A stretch of DNA of 43,408 bases, from IMG/VR virus record IMGVR_UViG_3300022413_000018, positions 1 through 43,408 of that record, one strand, 5' to 3'. This stretch comes from a virus. The position numbers and the translations under genes are program-made. The notes under the pieces are model-generated. The model was not told the origin of the DNA. It ran no database searches and worked only from the letters and a program-made list of their open reading frames with translations. Below, one piece after another: positions 1 through 6,974 of the stretch (position 1 is the first letter of the stretch; each line of letters starts with the position of its first letter).

Positions 1-87
1 GACACCGTTCTCGACGACGAGTACGCCGATGTGTTGGTTCCGATGCGGGCCGTCATCGCTATTCGGGGGTGCGCATGGAGACGCTAG
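1..87 (+). CDS. 3' end of a CDS truncated by the window edge
   Basis: Frame 1 is open from the first base and closes with TAG at 85-87, giving 28 residues that begin DTVLDDEYADVL. There is no start inside the window. The stop lies inside the next gene, whose ATG is at 75, the same coupled arrangement seen for most genes here. The truncated CDS at 42782-43408 ends exactly on a codon boundary, so if the sequence is circular the two pieces would fuse into one protein of about 237 residues. Function unknown. It could instead be the tail of a gene lying outside a larger contig. Confidence 0.55.
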   Translation, partial: DTVLDDEYADVLVPMRAVIAIRGCAWRR

Positions 88-176
88 TGGTGACGCTTGG
101 CGGGTACGGGTTCGGGGGGTTCGGGTTCGGGTCCGGGTTCGGGTCCGGGGACGGGGAGCATGATGCCGAAGCGTAA
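75..176 (+). CDS. small Gly/Phe-rich protein, 33 aa
   Basis: The ATG at 75 follows a G-rich stretch (GGGGGTGCGC) that can serve as ribosome binding site, and the frame closes at 174-176. The protein starts METLVVTLGG and then has alternating Gly-Phe and Gly-Ser steps before an acidic tail, DGEHDAEA. Glycine-rich segments of this sort occur at flexible ends of virion proteins, but this is a separate tiny ORF and I assign no function. It overlaps the preceding stop and the following start, which supports translation. It could be a by-product of the GGGTTC repeat it spans. Confidence 0.4.
   Translation: METLVVTLGGYGFGGFGFGSGFGSGDGEHDAEA
102..152 (+). repeat. imperfect GGGTTC/GGGTCC hexamer repeat
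   Basis: The plus strand runs through about eight imperfect copies of GGGTTC or GGGTCC. Read as protein in the frame of the gene at 75 it gives the Gly-Phe/Gly-Ser steps. Such a G-rich tract could slip during replication. No other repeat of this type was seen in the window. Confidence 0.7.
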
Positions 177-321
177 GTACGTCCGCCTCAGCTTCTGCGA
201 CGACGCCGTCCAGGTGGCAGTGCGCGCCAGGAGGAGGGACTTCGCCGAGAGCTACCAGCTAACACTAAGGTGCATCCGCGCGCTCGGAGCCCACCCCGGA
301 CGCAGAGGAGAAGGCCGATGA
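160..321 (+). CDS. small basic protein, 53 aa
   Basis: The start is one of two adjacent ATGs at 160 and 163, behind GGGGACGGGGAGC, a good purine-rich binding site. The same frame is open upstream from a TTG at 97, but that part only translates the hexamer repeat, so I prefer the ATG. The product, beginning MMPKRKYVRLSF, is rich in Arg and Lys and has a helical stretch around RRRDFAESYQLTLRCIRALG. That pattern would fit a small nucleic-acid-binding or regulatory peptide, but no family is recognised. The stop TGA at 319-321 overlaps the next start. Confidence 0.55.
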   Translation: MMPKRKYVRLSFCDDAVQVAVRARRRDFAESYQLTLRCIRALGAHPGRRGEGR

Positions 322-407
322 CCTGTTGCGACAAACCCATGATCGTCTGGAGCGCCCTCGGAGACTGGTCCGAGTGCCGCTGCATCAACTGCGGGGCGCG
401 CTCGTGA
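318..407 (+). CDS. Cys-rich micro-protein, 29 aa
   Basis: The ATG at 318 overlaps the previous TGA (ATGA), and the stop at 405-407 overlaps the GTG of the next gene (GTGA), so it sits in a coupled chain. The sequence has CC near the N-terminus and C-x-C-x2-C near the C-terminus (CRCINCG), which looks like a half zinc-binding knuckle. It has no relatives I can name. Coupling at both ends is the main reason for calling it. Confidence 0.5.
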   Translation: MTCCDKPMIVWSALGDWSECRCINCGARS

Positions 408-1105
408 AGCCCTGCCCGACGTGTGGAGAGGGTGTGGCGATGCGGGGCTTCATTTCCCTGCGATTGAAGGATGGCGACCTCGGCGGATTCGACGAGTGCC
501 AAGCCGGCGAGGTCCAGGTGGAAGCCGGCGAGACCAAGGAAAGGGACGGTTCGAGTCCGTCGCCGCCCGGCTCGTCCCCTCCCCGCACGCTGGCGGAGGA
601 GGCGCGGGAATGTCCGCCGAATCTCCAGCGCTTTCTGAGCACCGGCGAGTGGCTCGTGCATCGCCCGACGTGCCCGGTTGACAACGGAGGATTGGATTGC
701 CCTTGCGGCCTTGACGCAGTGCGTCGAAACGCCCGTCAGGAACTCGACATTCTCTTAGAGGAGTTCGACGCTCATGGAGCGATGCTCCTGGAGTTCGTCA
801 GGCTGGGCGCGCATCCAGAAGAGGACGTCGTCGCCTTCGCCGAGCGCCACGCCAGAGAAGCGGTGGAGCGGGACCGCTCGAAGCGCGACGCCTTCCTGGA
901 CTGGTACTTCGATTGCTTCTGGGATAGCACGCCCGACGAGATCGAGGTGCAGGAGAAGGCCACGGAGCTGGGCCTGCTCGTCAAGGTCGCGTACGACCCC
1001 GAGGAGCACCACGATGCAACGGGATGCTGCGAAGGGGGAGACGACTTCTACGAGTACACGTTCCGCGCCCGCGGCGGGGACGGAGGGGAAGCCGATGCTG
1101 AGTAG
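404..1105 (+). CDS. hypothetical protein with N-terminal CPTCG knuckle, 233 aa
   Basis: The GTG at 404 overlaps the preceding TGA. The N-terminus reads VKPCPTCGEG, a zinc-knuckle half-site, followed by a Ser/Pro-rich linker (residues ~50-65). A second Cys cluster (CPVDNGGLDCPCG) lies around residues 95-107. The C-terminal half is acidic and helical, with Glu/Asp/Arg-rich segments typical of a soluble helical bundle. The two Cys clusters may together hold one metal. Position among small coupled genes before the replication genes suggests an early host-takeover role, which is inference. An upstream in-frame start at 326 is less likely because it would overlap the 318-407 gene extensively. Confidence 0.65.
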   Translation: MKPCPTCGEGVAMRGFISLRLKDGDLGGFDECQAGEVQVEAGETKERDGSSPSPPGSSPPRTLAEEARECPPNLQRFLSTGEWLVHRPTCPVDNGGLDCPCGLDAVRRNARQELDILLEEFDAHGAMLLEFVRLGAHPEEDVVAFAERHAREAVERDRSKRDAFLDWYFDCFWDSTPDEIEVQEKATELGLLVKVAYDPEEHHDATGCCEGGDDFYEYTFRARGGDGGEADAE

Positions 1106-1382
1106 AGGACGAACGCTCGACCTGTGGGCGGAGTGCGGGGGTCTTCACGCCGAATCGATGCACCCCGACGACATCGTATGCACCATCCGCTTCGCCCGCC
1201 TGGTCGCTGCGGCGGAGCTGGAGAACGCGGCGGTGAACCGATTTCGACCGCGCGCCCCCTGGTGGGCATCGGGTGAGGCTCCGAGCCAGATCGAACGCCA
1301 GGTATGGGAGGAGGCGCGCACCCGATGGCGCGGTTACCTCCGCGCCCGCGCCCGCAAGCTGAGAGAGGCTGCCGAGAAGTGA
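1095..1382 (+). CDS. hypothetical protein, 95 aa
   Basis: The ATG at 1095 follows GGAGGGGAAGCCG, a strong binding site, and overlaps the end of the preceding CDS. The product (MLSRGRTLDLWAECGG at the N-terminus) has a central helical segment, then a very Arg-rich C-terminus (TRWRGYLRARARKLREAAEK) that would suit RNA or DNA contact. No family recognised. The stop at 1380-1382 overlaps the next GTG, keeping the coupled chain. Confidence 0.6.
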   Translation: MLSRGRTLDLWAECGGLHAESMHPDDIVCTIRFARLVAAAELENAAVNRFRPRAPWWASGEAPSQIERQVWEEARTRWRGYLRARARKLREAAEK

Positions 1383-1669
1383 CGAAGAGGGCACCGAGGA
1401 AGAAGTACGCGGTCAAGCTCAGCCCGCGCATGCTGGAATGTATCCGCTTCATGCAGAAGGGGGCTCACCTGCGACGTTGGGGCGGGCTCGATCCAATGCA
1501 GTCGACGTTCTACGAGGACCCCGACGGGTCACGGGAGACACACATCGTGCACACGCTGAGCTTCGTTGCGCTGAAGGAGCGCGACCTGATCGAGAAGTCA
1601 CCTGGACAGGACCCGTACGCTTACCCGGTCATCTGGCGACTGACCGATGCCGGAAGGGCCATCGAATGA
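1379..1669 (+). CDS. small winged-helix-like protein, 96 aa
   Basis: The start is the GTG at 1379, overlapping the previous stop. The sequence runs from a basic N-terminus (VTKRAPRKKYAVKLSP) through a helix ending ALKERDLIEKSP to a C-terminal strand with VIWRLTDAGRAIE. The pattern 'aL..rgLIek....y.lTdaGr' is the recognition-helix-plus-wing pattern of small winged-helix DNA-binding proteins. That similarity is read by eye only. It lies immediately before the Snf2 helicase gene with an ATGA overlap, so it may belong to the replication unit. Confidence 0.65.
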   Translation: MTKRAPRKKYAVKLSPRMLECIRFMQKGAHLRRWGGLDPMQSTFYEDPDGSRETHIVHTLSFVALKERDLIEKSPGQDPYAYPVIWRLTDAGRAIE

Positions 1670-3114
1670 AGGGCCGGTCCTGGGCCCACCAGACGGCCGC
1701 TGTCGACTTCTGCCGCGAGCGCCGCGCGTCCGTGCTCAACATGGGCCTGCGCACCGGAAAGACCCGCGTGGTGATCGAGCTCTGGGAGGAGTGGAAGCCG
1801 AAGCTCACCGTGATCATCGCGCCCAAGCGCGTCATGCCCGTGTGGCCACAGCAGTTTGCGCTGCACTCGGACGAGGACGTGCTCGTCTGCGAGCCCCGGG
1901 GCTCGTCATCGCAGAAGGCCACGTCGTGGATGAAGCACGTCCGCAGATTCAAGCCGCATGGGCCGTCCGTCGCCGTGCTCAACTACGAGTCGTTCTGGCG
2001 CGGCATGCTCGGAGAGCTCCTGCTCTCCATGCACGTCGACCTGCTCGTCTTCGACGAGGTCCACAAGATCAAGTCCCCGATAGGAAAGGCATCCAAGTTC
2101 GCGCAGCGGCTCGCCCCGCAGTGTGAGCGGGTGCTGGGACTGTCGGGGACGCTCATGCCGCACTCCCCGATGGACGCGTGGGCCGTCGGGATGGTGATCG
2201 ACCCGAACGTACTGGGGCGCTCGTTCACCGTCCACCGCAACACCTACGCGATCGTGAGGAAGCAGACGGTGCGTCAGAAGGGCCGCGTGCGCGAGGTGCC
2301 CATCATCGTGGGCTACCGCAACGAGGAAGACCTCGGCCGGCGCCTGGCGAAGTTCTGCTACTCGGTCGACCGTGACGTGCTCGACCTCCCGCCGGCCACG
2401 CACGAGATCGTGGAGTGCGAGCTCTCGAAGGATTGCCTGCGCATCTACGAGCCTCTGGCGGCCGGCTTCTCCGCGGAGTGCAAGTCGGGCGTGATCAACC
2501 CCGCTAACGCTCTCGTGAAGTTCACGCGCCTCGCGCAGCTGACGGGCGGCTGGGCTGCGGTGGACTCACAGACCGGTGAGCGTGTAGATAAGGCGAAGAT
2601 GGAGGCCACTCAGGAGCTGATCGAGCTCGCGGGCAAGGAGCCCATCGTGGTCTTCGCGATGTACAAACACGACCTCGCGCAGATCCGCAACGCAGCAGCG
2701 CTTGCGTTCGGCGAGAGCACCAAGCCGAATCCCGACATCACCCGCGTCGGGCAGAAGATGTGGTACGAGCTCTCTGGCTCCGTGGACGAGCTCGACCTGT
2801 GGAAACAGCACGGCGGCGTGCTCGCCTGCCAGATTCGCTCGGGCGGCATTGGCATCGACCTGACCGCCGCGCGATACTGCGTCTTCTACTCGGTGGGCCA
2901 CTCGCTCGGTGACTACGAGCAGGCCCTCGCGAGGATCCACGGACCGGACCGGCACGACCCGGTCACCTACTTCCACCTCGTGGCACCGGGAACGGTCGAC
3001 GAGGCTGTCTATGAAGCCTTGCAGTGTCGCAAGGACATCATCACCACCGTTGTCGATTCAATGAAAGAGGCACAGTCCGATGGCCGAAGAGAAGAAGAGA
3101 GCGCCCCGTTCTAG
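1666..3114 (+). CDS. Snf2-like superfamily 2 helicase/translocase, 482 aa
   Basis: Two RecA-like halves are visible. Motif I is MGLRTGKT (residues 26-33), motif II is the DEVH box (130-133), and motif III is LSGT (159-162). In the second half, motif V is the GGIGIDL region (~393-399) and motif VI is QALARIHGPDR (~419-429). The R-I-H-x-x-x-R pattern and the closing TVDEAVYEAL are typical of phage Snf2/ERCC-type proteins. It should couple ATP hydrolysis to movement on duplex DNA during replication or recombination. The start ATG at 1666 overlaps the previous stop. The frame is open further upstream to 1438, but that part lies inside the preceding gene and lacks helicase sequence. The 3' end overlaps the next gene by 35 bases. 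Confidence 0.92.
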   Translation: MKGRSWAHQTAAVDFCRERRASVLNMGLRTGKTRVVIELWEEWKPKLTVIIAPKRVMPVWPQQFALHSDEDVLVCEPRGSSSQKATSWMKHVRRFKPHGPSVAVLNYESFWRGMLGELLLSMHVDLLVFDEVHKIKSPIGKASKFAQRLAPQCERVLGLSGTLMPHSPMDAWAVGMVIDPNVLGRSFTVHRNTYAIVRKQTVRQKGRVREVPIIVGYRNEEDLGRRLAKFCYSVDRDVLDLPPATHEIVECELSKDCLRIYEPLAAGFSAECKSGVINPANALVKFTRLAQLTGGWAAVDSQTGERVDKAKMEATQELIELAGKEPIVVFAMYKHDLAQIRNAAALAFGESTKPNPDITRVGQKMWYELSGSVDELDLWKQHGGVLACQIRSGGIGIDLTAARYCVFYSVGHSLGDYEQALARIHGPDRHDPVTYFHLVAPGTVDEAVYEALQCRKDIITTVVDSMKEAQSDGRREEESAPF

Positions 3115-3424
3115 CTCCGCGAAGAAGCCGGTGCGCCGGCGTAACCTGGGGGTGGCCGAGGTCACCGAGATCGTGGGGGAGTTCTCCCCCACCAAGCTGA
3201 TCGAGTTCACCGAGGGGCTGATCAAGAAGTACTCCTGGTCAGCCGGCATCATGCGTTCGCGCTTCGTCGCTGGCGCTGTGGCCTCGCACGAGGACGCCAT
3301 CGCGGAGCGCGGTGAGGACCCGGGGGTGGTGAAGACGGAGAAGGCGCCGCCTCCGGTGCGCACCAGCGCGTCACAACGGCGCCGCGAAGAGATCGCGGCC
3401 ATGGCGCAGGCGGAAGGGCGATGA
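3080..3424 (+). CDS. basic hypothetical protein, 114 aa
   Basis: The ATG at 3080 lies 35 bases inside the helicase gene, so the two are translated in different frames over the overlap. The N-terminus is lysine/serine/arginine-rich (MAEEKKRAPRSSSAKKPVRR). The middle has an ordered segment (LGVAEVTEIVGEFSPTKLIE), and the C-terminus is charged and helical. It looks like a small DNA-associated accessory protein in the replication operon, but no family is recognised. The stop at 3422-3424 overlaps the next ATG. Confidence 0.7.
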   Translation: MAEEKKRAPRSSSAKKPVRRRNLGVAEVTEIVGEFSPTKLIEFTEGLIKKYSWSAGIMRSRFVAGAVASHEDAIAERGEDPGVVKTEKAPPPVRTSASQRRREEIAAMAQAEGR

Positions 3425-3840
3425 AGCAATCCATCAACCTGGAGAAGTTCCAACGCCTCGTGCGGCTCTACCGCACGAAGGCGGTCCTGAGGGAGAAGGT
3501 CAGTGTCCTCAACAAGGAGATCGACGAGGTCGCCACGGAGGTAGAGACCGACCTCATCCTCAGCGGGGTGAAGAACCTGCCGTTGACGGTCGACGACGAC
3601 CCGGCCCTCGTCTACGTCTGGTCGCAGTCCCAGCCGAAGTTCAAGGAAGGTTTCGATCGCTCCGCGGTCGCGGCCGCGATGAAGGAGCGCGGGGTCGGCA
3701 TCGTGAAGGACGCGTGGGTCGACCCCGGCGCATTCGGCTCGTGGTGCCGCGAGATGTTCAAGGACGGAGAGCCGCCGGAGTGGCTCTCCAAGATGGTCGA
3801 GATGGAGACCGTGTCGACAGCACGGGTACGAAAGGCTTAG
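3421..3840 (+). CDS. hypothetical replication-operon protein, 139 aa
   Basis: ATG at 3421 in an ATGA overlap. The first 60 residues are predicted helical (FQRLVRLYRTKAVLREKVSVLNKEIDE looks coiled-coil forming). The C-terminal part contains an ordered segment with Trp and Gly (DAWVDPGAFGSWCREMFKDG). The length and helix-then-compact-domain layout resemble small phage proteins found beside ssDNA-binding or recombination genes, but I cannot name a family. Two bases separate it from the next CDS. Confidence 0.7.
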   Translation: MKQSINLEKFQRLVRLYRTKAVLREKVSVLNKEIDEVATEVETDLILSGVKNLPLTVDDDPALVYVWSQSQPKFKEGFDRSAVAAAMKERGVGIVKDAWVDPGAFGSWCREMFKDGEPPEWLSKMVEMETVSTARVRKA

Positions 3841-3842
3841 CA

Positions 3843-4565
3843 ATGGCGAAGAAGAAGACAGAGGCGTTGGCCGTGATCGAGGACTCTGCGTTTCCCATGC
3901 TCGCGGACAACGCGATCCAGCGGGTGGGCGGACTGCTCACCAACTTCAACCGCTTCGAGCTCTTGCAGCTCAAGGTCCCGTTGGGCGGAGGCAAGCTCTG
4001 GGAGCTGCCCTCGCTCTCGGGTGAAGCGGAGGGCGCCGCGACGGTCGACGTGATCATCGCGGAGATCCACGCGAAGCAGAAGAAGTACTGGGTCGAGCAG
4101 GACGACGTGAGCGGCGCGCCGCCCGACTGTTCCAGTCCCGACTCGGTGACGGGCTACGGAACACCCGGAGGTTCGTGCGACGCGTGCCCACACAACCAGT
4201 TCGACGACGGCGGCGGGAAGGCCTGCCATGATTTTTGGACGATGTACGTTTTCATGGAGGGTGGCCGTGTGCCGCTGCTCTTGAGCGTACCGGAGCGTTC
4301 CACGAAGAACGCGAAGAAGTACTTGATGGAGTTGATGAACCGCGACGCAGAGCCTCACGGTGTGGTCACCACGCTCGGGCTGGAGCCGGCGGTGAACAAC
4401 CAGGGGAAGCCCTACTCGAAGATCACCTTCAAGTCGGGCGCTGCGCTCACCGGGGAGATGGCGGCGCGTTCGGCCGCGATGGCCGAGCTGATGGCCGGGT
4501 ATGAGGCCGCACAGACCGACGCAGTGATCCTCCGCGCGCCGCGCGCCGCCAGCTCGGAAGAGTAG
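3843..4565 (+). CDS. phage Cys-motif protein, possible ssDNA-binding or recombination protein, 240 aa
   Basis: The start is the ATG at 3843, two bases after the previous stop (MAKKKTEALAVI). Residues ~90-130 contain a conspicuous motif, G-G-S-C-D-A-C-P-H-N-Q-F-D, then KACHDFW, so three Cys with a CxxCP pair. This CxxCP...K-x-C layout occurs in a widespread family of phage proteins next to primases and helicases. The family is often annotated as hypothetical and sometimes proposed to bind ssDNA. The flanking regions are beta-rich (VPLLLSVPERS, YSKITFKSGAALTG), compatible with an OB-type fold. Genomic position directly before the primase supports a replication role. The exact function is inference. 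Confidence 0.8.
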   Translation: MAKKKTEALAVIEDSAFPMLADNAIQRVGGLLTNFNRFELLQLKVPLGGGKLWELPSLSGEAEGAATVDVIIAEIHAKQKKYWVEQDDVSGAPPDCSSPDSVTGYGTPGGSCDACPHNQFDDGGGKACHDFWTMYVFMEGGRVPLLLSVPERSTKNAKKYLMELMNRDAEPHGVVTTLGLEPAVNNQGKPYSKITFKSGAALTGEMAARSAAMAELMAGYEAAQTDAVILRAPRAASSEE

Positions 4566-4574
4566 GCACCAGGC

Positions 4575-6320
4575 GTGACACCGGGGGAGTTCTTCGACCT
4601 CCTGTTCGGGGAGGCGGTCGGCGAGGACGCGCAGATAGTGCTCTTCACCGGCCGCCAGCCCTCGTGGACGTGTCGATGGTTCGAGGAAGTGGACGCCGCG
4701 GCCGAGTGCGCGGCGTCACTGGAGGGCGAGGAGGTCTACTTCGGGACCTCGCTGCAGAACAAGGCGGCGGCCATCGAGCGCGCGACGAAGGAGGGGGAGC
4801 CGCCCCGGCCGGAGTCGCGGGTGCGTGGCCACGCGTCAACGGCGGTCGGGATCCCGGGGTTCTGGCTGGACCTCGACTGGGTGGATCCGGCGCACAAGAA
4901 GGAGAACTACCCGCCGAACAAGGCGCAGTGCCTGCGTCTTGTGGCGGAGCTGCCGGCGCCGCCGACTCTGATCCTGGACACGGGCGGCGGCCTGCACCTG
5001 TGGTGGCTGTTCAACGAGTTCTGGCACTTCCTGGACGACCCCGACCGTGTGCGTGCGGCGGACCTGTCGGCCAAGTGGCAGATCTTCGCGCACGAGACGG
5101 CCCAGCGGCTGGGGAAGTGGAAGGTGGACAGCACCTTCGACCTGGCCCGGGTGATGCGCATCCCGGGGACGGTCAGTCAGAAGCACGGTCGGGTGATCAC
5201 GGTCGAGGCGCTGCGGGACGAGGCGCGCTACGAGCCCGGGGACTTCGAGGAGTGGTTGCCCCACGAGCCGCTGGTGAAGTCGGTCGACGCCTGTGGGGCC
5301 CTGTCGGGGGACACGGTGATCCAGTCGGCGGCGGAGCCGCCGGGGTCGAAGGTGATGCTGCTGACGGAGCTCGATGCGGACTTCGCCCGGACGTGGGAGC
5401 GGCGCCGGACGGACCTGGCCTCCGCCAGCGAGTACGACCTGTCGCTGCTGACGATCGCGGCCAAGGCCGGGTGGACCGAGCAGGAGCTGGTCGACCTCGG
5501 GATCGCCTTCCGGCGCAAGTACGGGGAAGACCTCAAGCTGCGCGACACGTACTGGGGCCCCACGGTGGCCAAGGCCATCGCGGCGGACAAGGGGCGCAAG
5601 GCCTCTGAGTGGCTCCAGGAGAGCCTGGCCGCCCCCAAGCCGGCGGGCGACTCGGAATCCGAGTCGCTGCGCCAGGAGCGCCTGCGTGCGCTGAGCGAGC
5701 TCCTGGGCGCTCCTGTGCCCTTCTCGATCAAGGCCATCATGAAGTTCGAGGGGGAGCCCCCGACGTACCGGATGGTGGTGGCCCTGGCGGATCGCGCCGT
5801 GGACATGCCGCTGAGGGAGGGCGCGCAGACCTTCGCGGTGCACAACAAGCTGCGCATGGCGGTGATGACGGCCTGCCAGGTGGACCTGCCGCCGATCAAG
5901 CCGGCCGCGTGGCGCCCGAACGTACAGCCGCTCCTGGAAGCCATCGAGGTGGTCTCGGTGGGCCCCTCGGACTCGGTGGCCTCCCAGATCACCTCCTGGC
6001 TCCTGCAGTACACGCAAGGGGTCGTGGTGGCTCCGAACCCCACAGAGGGTTACACGGGCAGAGGGGTCTTCACAGACCCGCAGGGGCGCCTGTGCGTGAC
6101 GATCAACAAGTTCGCCCAGTGGCTCCTGATGCGCGGGGAGCGCTACGGGGAACGGCGGCTGGGCACCGAGCTGCGCATCGCCGGCTGCCTGCCCGTCCAG
6201 TTCGCCTACGAGCGCGAGCTCGCGGACGGATCCACGACCCGGGGGGTGTTTCGCGCCTGGGCGCTGCCGGCTGACAGCAGCACAGCCCATAAGCAGAGAA
6301 AAAGCATGCCCTCGAAGTGA
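4575..6320 (+). CDS. archaeo-eukaryotic-type DNA primase (possible primase-polymerase), 581 aa
   Basis: The start is GTG at 4575. The N-terminal 210 residues carry the landmarks of the AEP primase fold: a metal-binding LDLDW (D99, D101), the GGGLHLWW strand (137-144, with H141), an acidic residue in KVDSTFDLAR (D185), and the RVMRIPGT segment (192-199) typical of phage and plasmid prim-pol proteins. A helical middle segment (LSLLTIAAKAGWTEQELVDLG) resembles a primase C-terminal helical domain. The last 200 residues are not recognised and may bind DNA or act as a loader. It would make primers and perhaps extend them. No Walker A is visible, so it is not a D5-type primase-helicase. It is the only candidate DNA-synthesising enzyme in the window. 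Confidence 0.88.
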   Translation: MTPGEFFDLLFGEAVGEDAQIVLFTGRQPSWTCRWFEEVDAAAECAASLEGEEVYFGTSLQNKAAAIERATKEGEPPRPESRVRGHASTAVGIPGFWLDLDWVDPAHKKENYPPNKAQCLRLVAELPAPPTLILDTGGGLHLWWLFNEFWHFLDDPDRVRAADLSAKWQIFAHETAQRLGKWKVDSTFDLARVMRIPGTVSQKHGRVITVEALRDEARYEPGDFEEWLPHEPLVKSVDACGALSGDTVIQSAAEPPGSKVMLLTELDADFARTWERRRTDLASASEYDLSLLTIAAKAGWTEQELVDLGIAFRRKYGEDLKLRDTYWGPTVAKAIAADKGRKASEWLQESLAAPKPAGDSESESLRQERLRALSELLGAPVPFSIKAIMKFEGEPPTYRMVVALADRAVDMPLREGAQTFAVHNKLRMAVMTACQVDLPPIKPAAWRPNVQPLLEAIEVVSVGPSDSVASQITSWLLQYTQGVVVAPNPTEGYTGRGVFTDPQGRLCVTINKFAQWLLMRGERYGERRLGTELRIAGCLPVQFAYERELADGSTTRGVFRAWALPADSSTAHKQRKSMPSK

Positions 6321-6619
6321 CAAAAAGAAAAAAGGAACGCGCTATAGTGCTACACAACTGCACAGTAAGGACTTATGACGTCGGGATAGTGCTACATACG
6401 CGCTACCGTGATGCTACACGTGCTACAGAGTCGGACTATTCGCTCGGATTCCCACGTTCGGGATGGTTGAAACGTTTCAAGGTTGAACACTTTGGAAAAG
6501 GGTGCGTAAGTTTTGGCCATCCGGAGGCCTTTGGGGGCCAAATCTGTAGCGGCAAAGTCTGGAGGGCGGAAATAAGCCCTTACGGGGCTCTAAAGCCGGT
6601 TTTTGGGGTCTGGAGGTGA
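6317..6619 (+). CDS. doubtful small ORF over a repeat-rich region, 100 aa
   Basis: An open frame starts at a GTG overlapping the primase stop (GTGA at 6317-6320) and closes in a GTGA overlap with the next small ORF. That is the coupling seen between real genes here. However, its base composition is clearly less GC-rich than the neighbours, and it lies across repeated TGCTACA words and a 14-bp palindrome. The protein (VTKRKKERAIVLHN at the start) has no visible domain. Either this is a real, unusual gene that contains a DNA site, or the region is a non-coding origin/regulatory segment that happens to be open. Confidence 0.4.
   Translation: MTKRKKERAIVLHNCTVRTYDVGIVLHTRYRDATRATESDYSLGFPRSGWLKRFKVEHFGKGCVSFGHPEAFGGQICSGKVWRAEISPYGALKPVFGVWR
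6344..6427 (+). repeat. cluster of TGCTACA repeats, candidate iterons
   Basis: TGCTACA occurs at 6348-6354, 6390-6396, 6412-6418 and 6421-6427, with a variant CGCTACC at 6401-6407. Starts at 6390, 6401 and 6412 are 11 bases apart, about one helical turn, and the next follows after 9. The first two copies sit in a longer shared word, ATAGTGCTACAYA (6344-6356 and 6386-6398). ACGCGCTA also repeats at 6337 and 6398. The site lies directly after the primase gene. Repeats on one face of the helix are typical of initiator-binding iterons or regulator sites. Function is inference. Confidence 0.6.
6467..6480. promoter_or_regulatory. perfect 14-bp palindrome, candidate operator or origin element
   Basis: TTGAAACGTTTCAA is its own reverse complement and is followed at once by GGTTGAAC, which repeats one arm. 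It lies 40 bases after the TGCTACA cluster, in the same lower-GC stretch. An inverted repeat TTTGGCC/GGCCAAA follows at 6512-6518 and 6536-6542. A dimeric DNA-binding protein could use the palindrome. Confidence 0.5.
6575..6604 (+). terminator. weak hairpin plus T5, possible terminator or attenuator
   Basis: AGCCC (6575-6579) can pair with GGGCT (6585-6589) around a 5-base loop. After a 10-base gap comes TTTTT at 6600-6604. The stem is short and the T-run is displaced, so this is at best a weak signal. It lies inside the doubtful ORF at 6317. Confidence 0.2.
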
Positions 6620-6717
6620 CTCTACCCCGGTGGTTCGTGTGGAAGAGCGGGCGCATGGAGCGGCTGCTGATCGAGGCTGACGCTACACCCTTCCGTCTCT
6701 ACCTGGGGGGGCGATGA
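6616..6717 (+). CDS. micro-protein, 33 aa
   Basis: The GTG at 6616 overlaps the preceding TGA and is preceded by TCTGGAG. The stop TGA at 6715-6717 overlaps the ATG of the next gene. The peptide (VTLPRWFVWKSGRMERLLIEAD at the N-terminus) is amphipathic and basic. Overlap at both ends is the evidence that it is translated, since it is too short to judge otherwise. It may serve mainly to couple translation across the low-GC region. Confidence 0.4.
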   Translation: MTLPRWFVWKSGRMERLLIEADATPFRLYLGGR

Positions 6718-6974
6718 GCTTCGAGCCCAGGTTCATCCACCACGAGGTGATCGTCCCCGCCAACCGCGAGATAGCACGTCAGGAGGGCTACGGGTGGCCG
6801 GTCTGGCTGGTCCCTACCAGCTGGGGTCCGACCGGTCTCGATGAGCGGCGGAGCATGATCATGACCTCCGCGGCGCACCCCACCGAACCGGTGGGGCGGG
6901 TACTGGCGGAGCTGCGCCGGCAGAATGAGATCGACATCCAGGCGATGGCGGAGAGGGAGGGGGTCTGGCGATGA
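6714..6974 (+). CDS. hypothetical protein, 86 aa
   Basis: ATG at 6714 behind CTGGGGGGGCG. The product begins MSFEPRFIHHEVIVPANREI, has a Trp/Pro-rich middle and a helical C-terminus. No signal peptide, membrane segment or metal site is visible. It overlaps the UvrD-like helicase start by four bases (ATGA), so the two are probably translated together. Confidence 0.65.
   Translation: MSFEPRFIHHEVIVPANREIARQEGYGWPVWLVPTSWGPTGLDERRSMIMTSAAHPTEPVGRVLAELRRQNEIDIQAMAEREGVWR

Noticed and set aside
545-561. tRNA-like T-arm (5-bp stem around TTCGAGT)
   Set aside because: The T-arm is perfect, but no partner for the GCCGCCC acceptor strand and no anticodon arm was found upstream; the bases also lie in a coding linker.
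4836-6323. 495-aa minus-strand frame opposite the primase gene
   Set aside because: It is the antisense of a gene with clear AEP motifs, and has low-complexity Leu/Arg/His-rich content.
6605-6974. Shared GGGGTCTGG..(A/G)TGA words at the ends of two nearby genes (6605-6619 and 6960-6974)
   Set aside because: Only about 12 bases match, and both encode a short GVWR end; this may be chance or a very old duplication.
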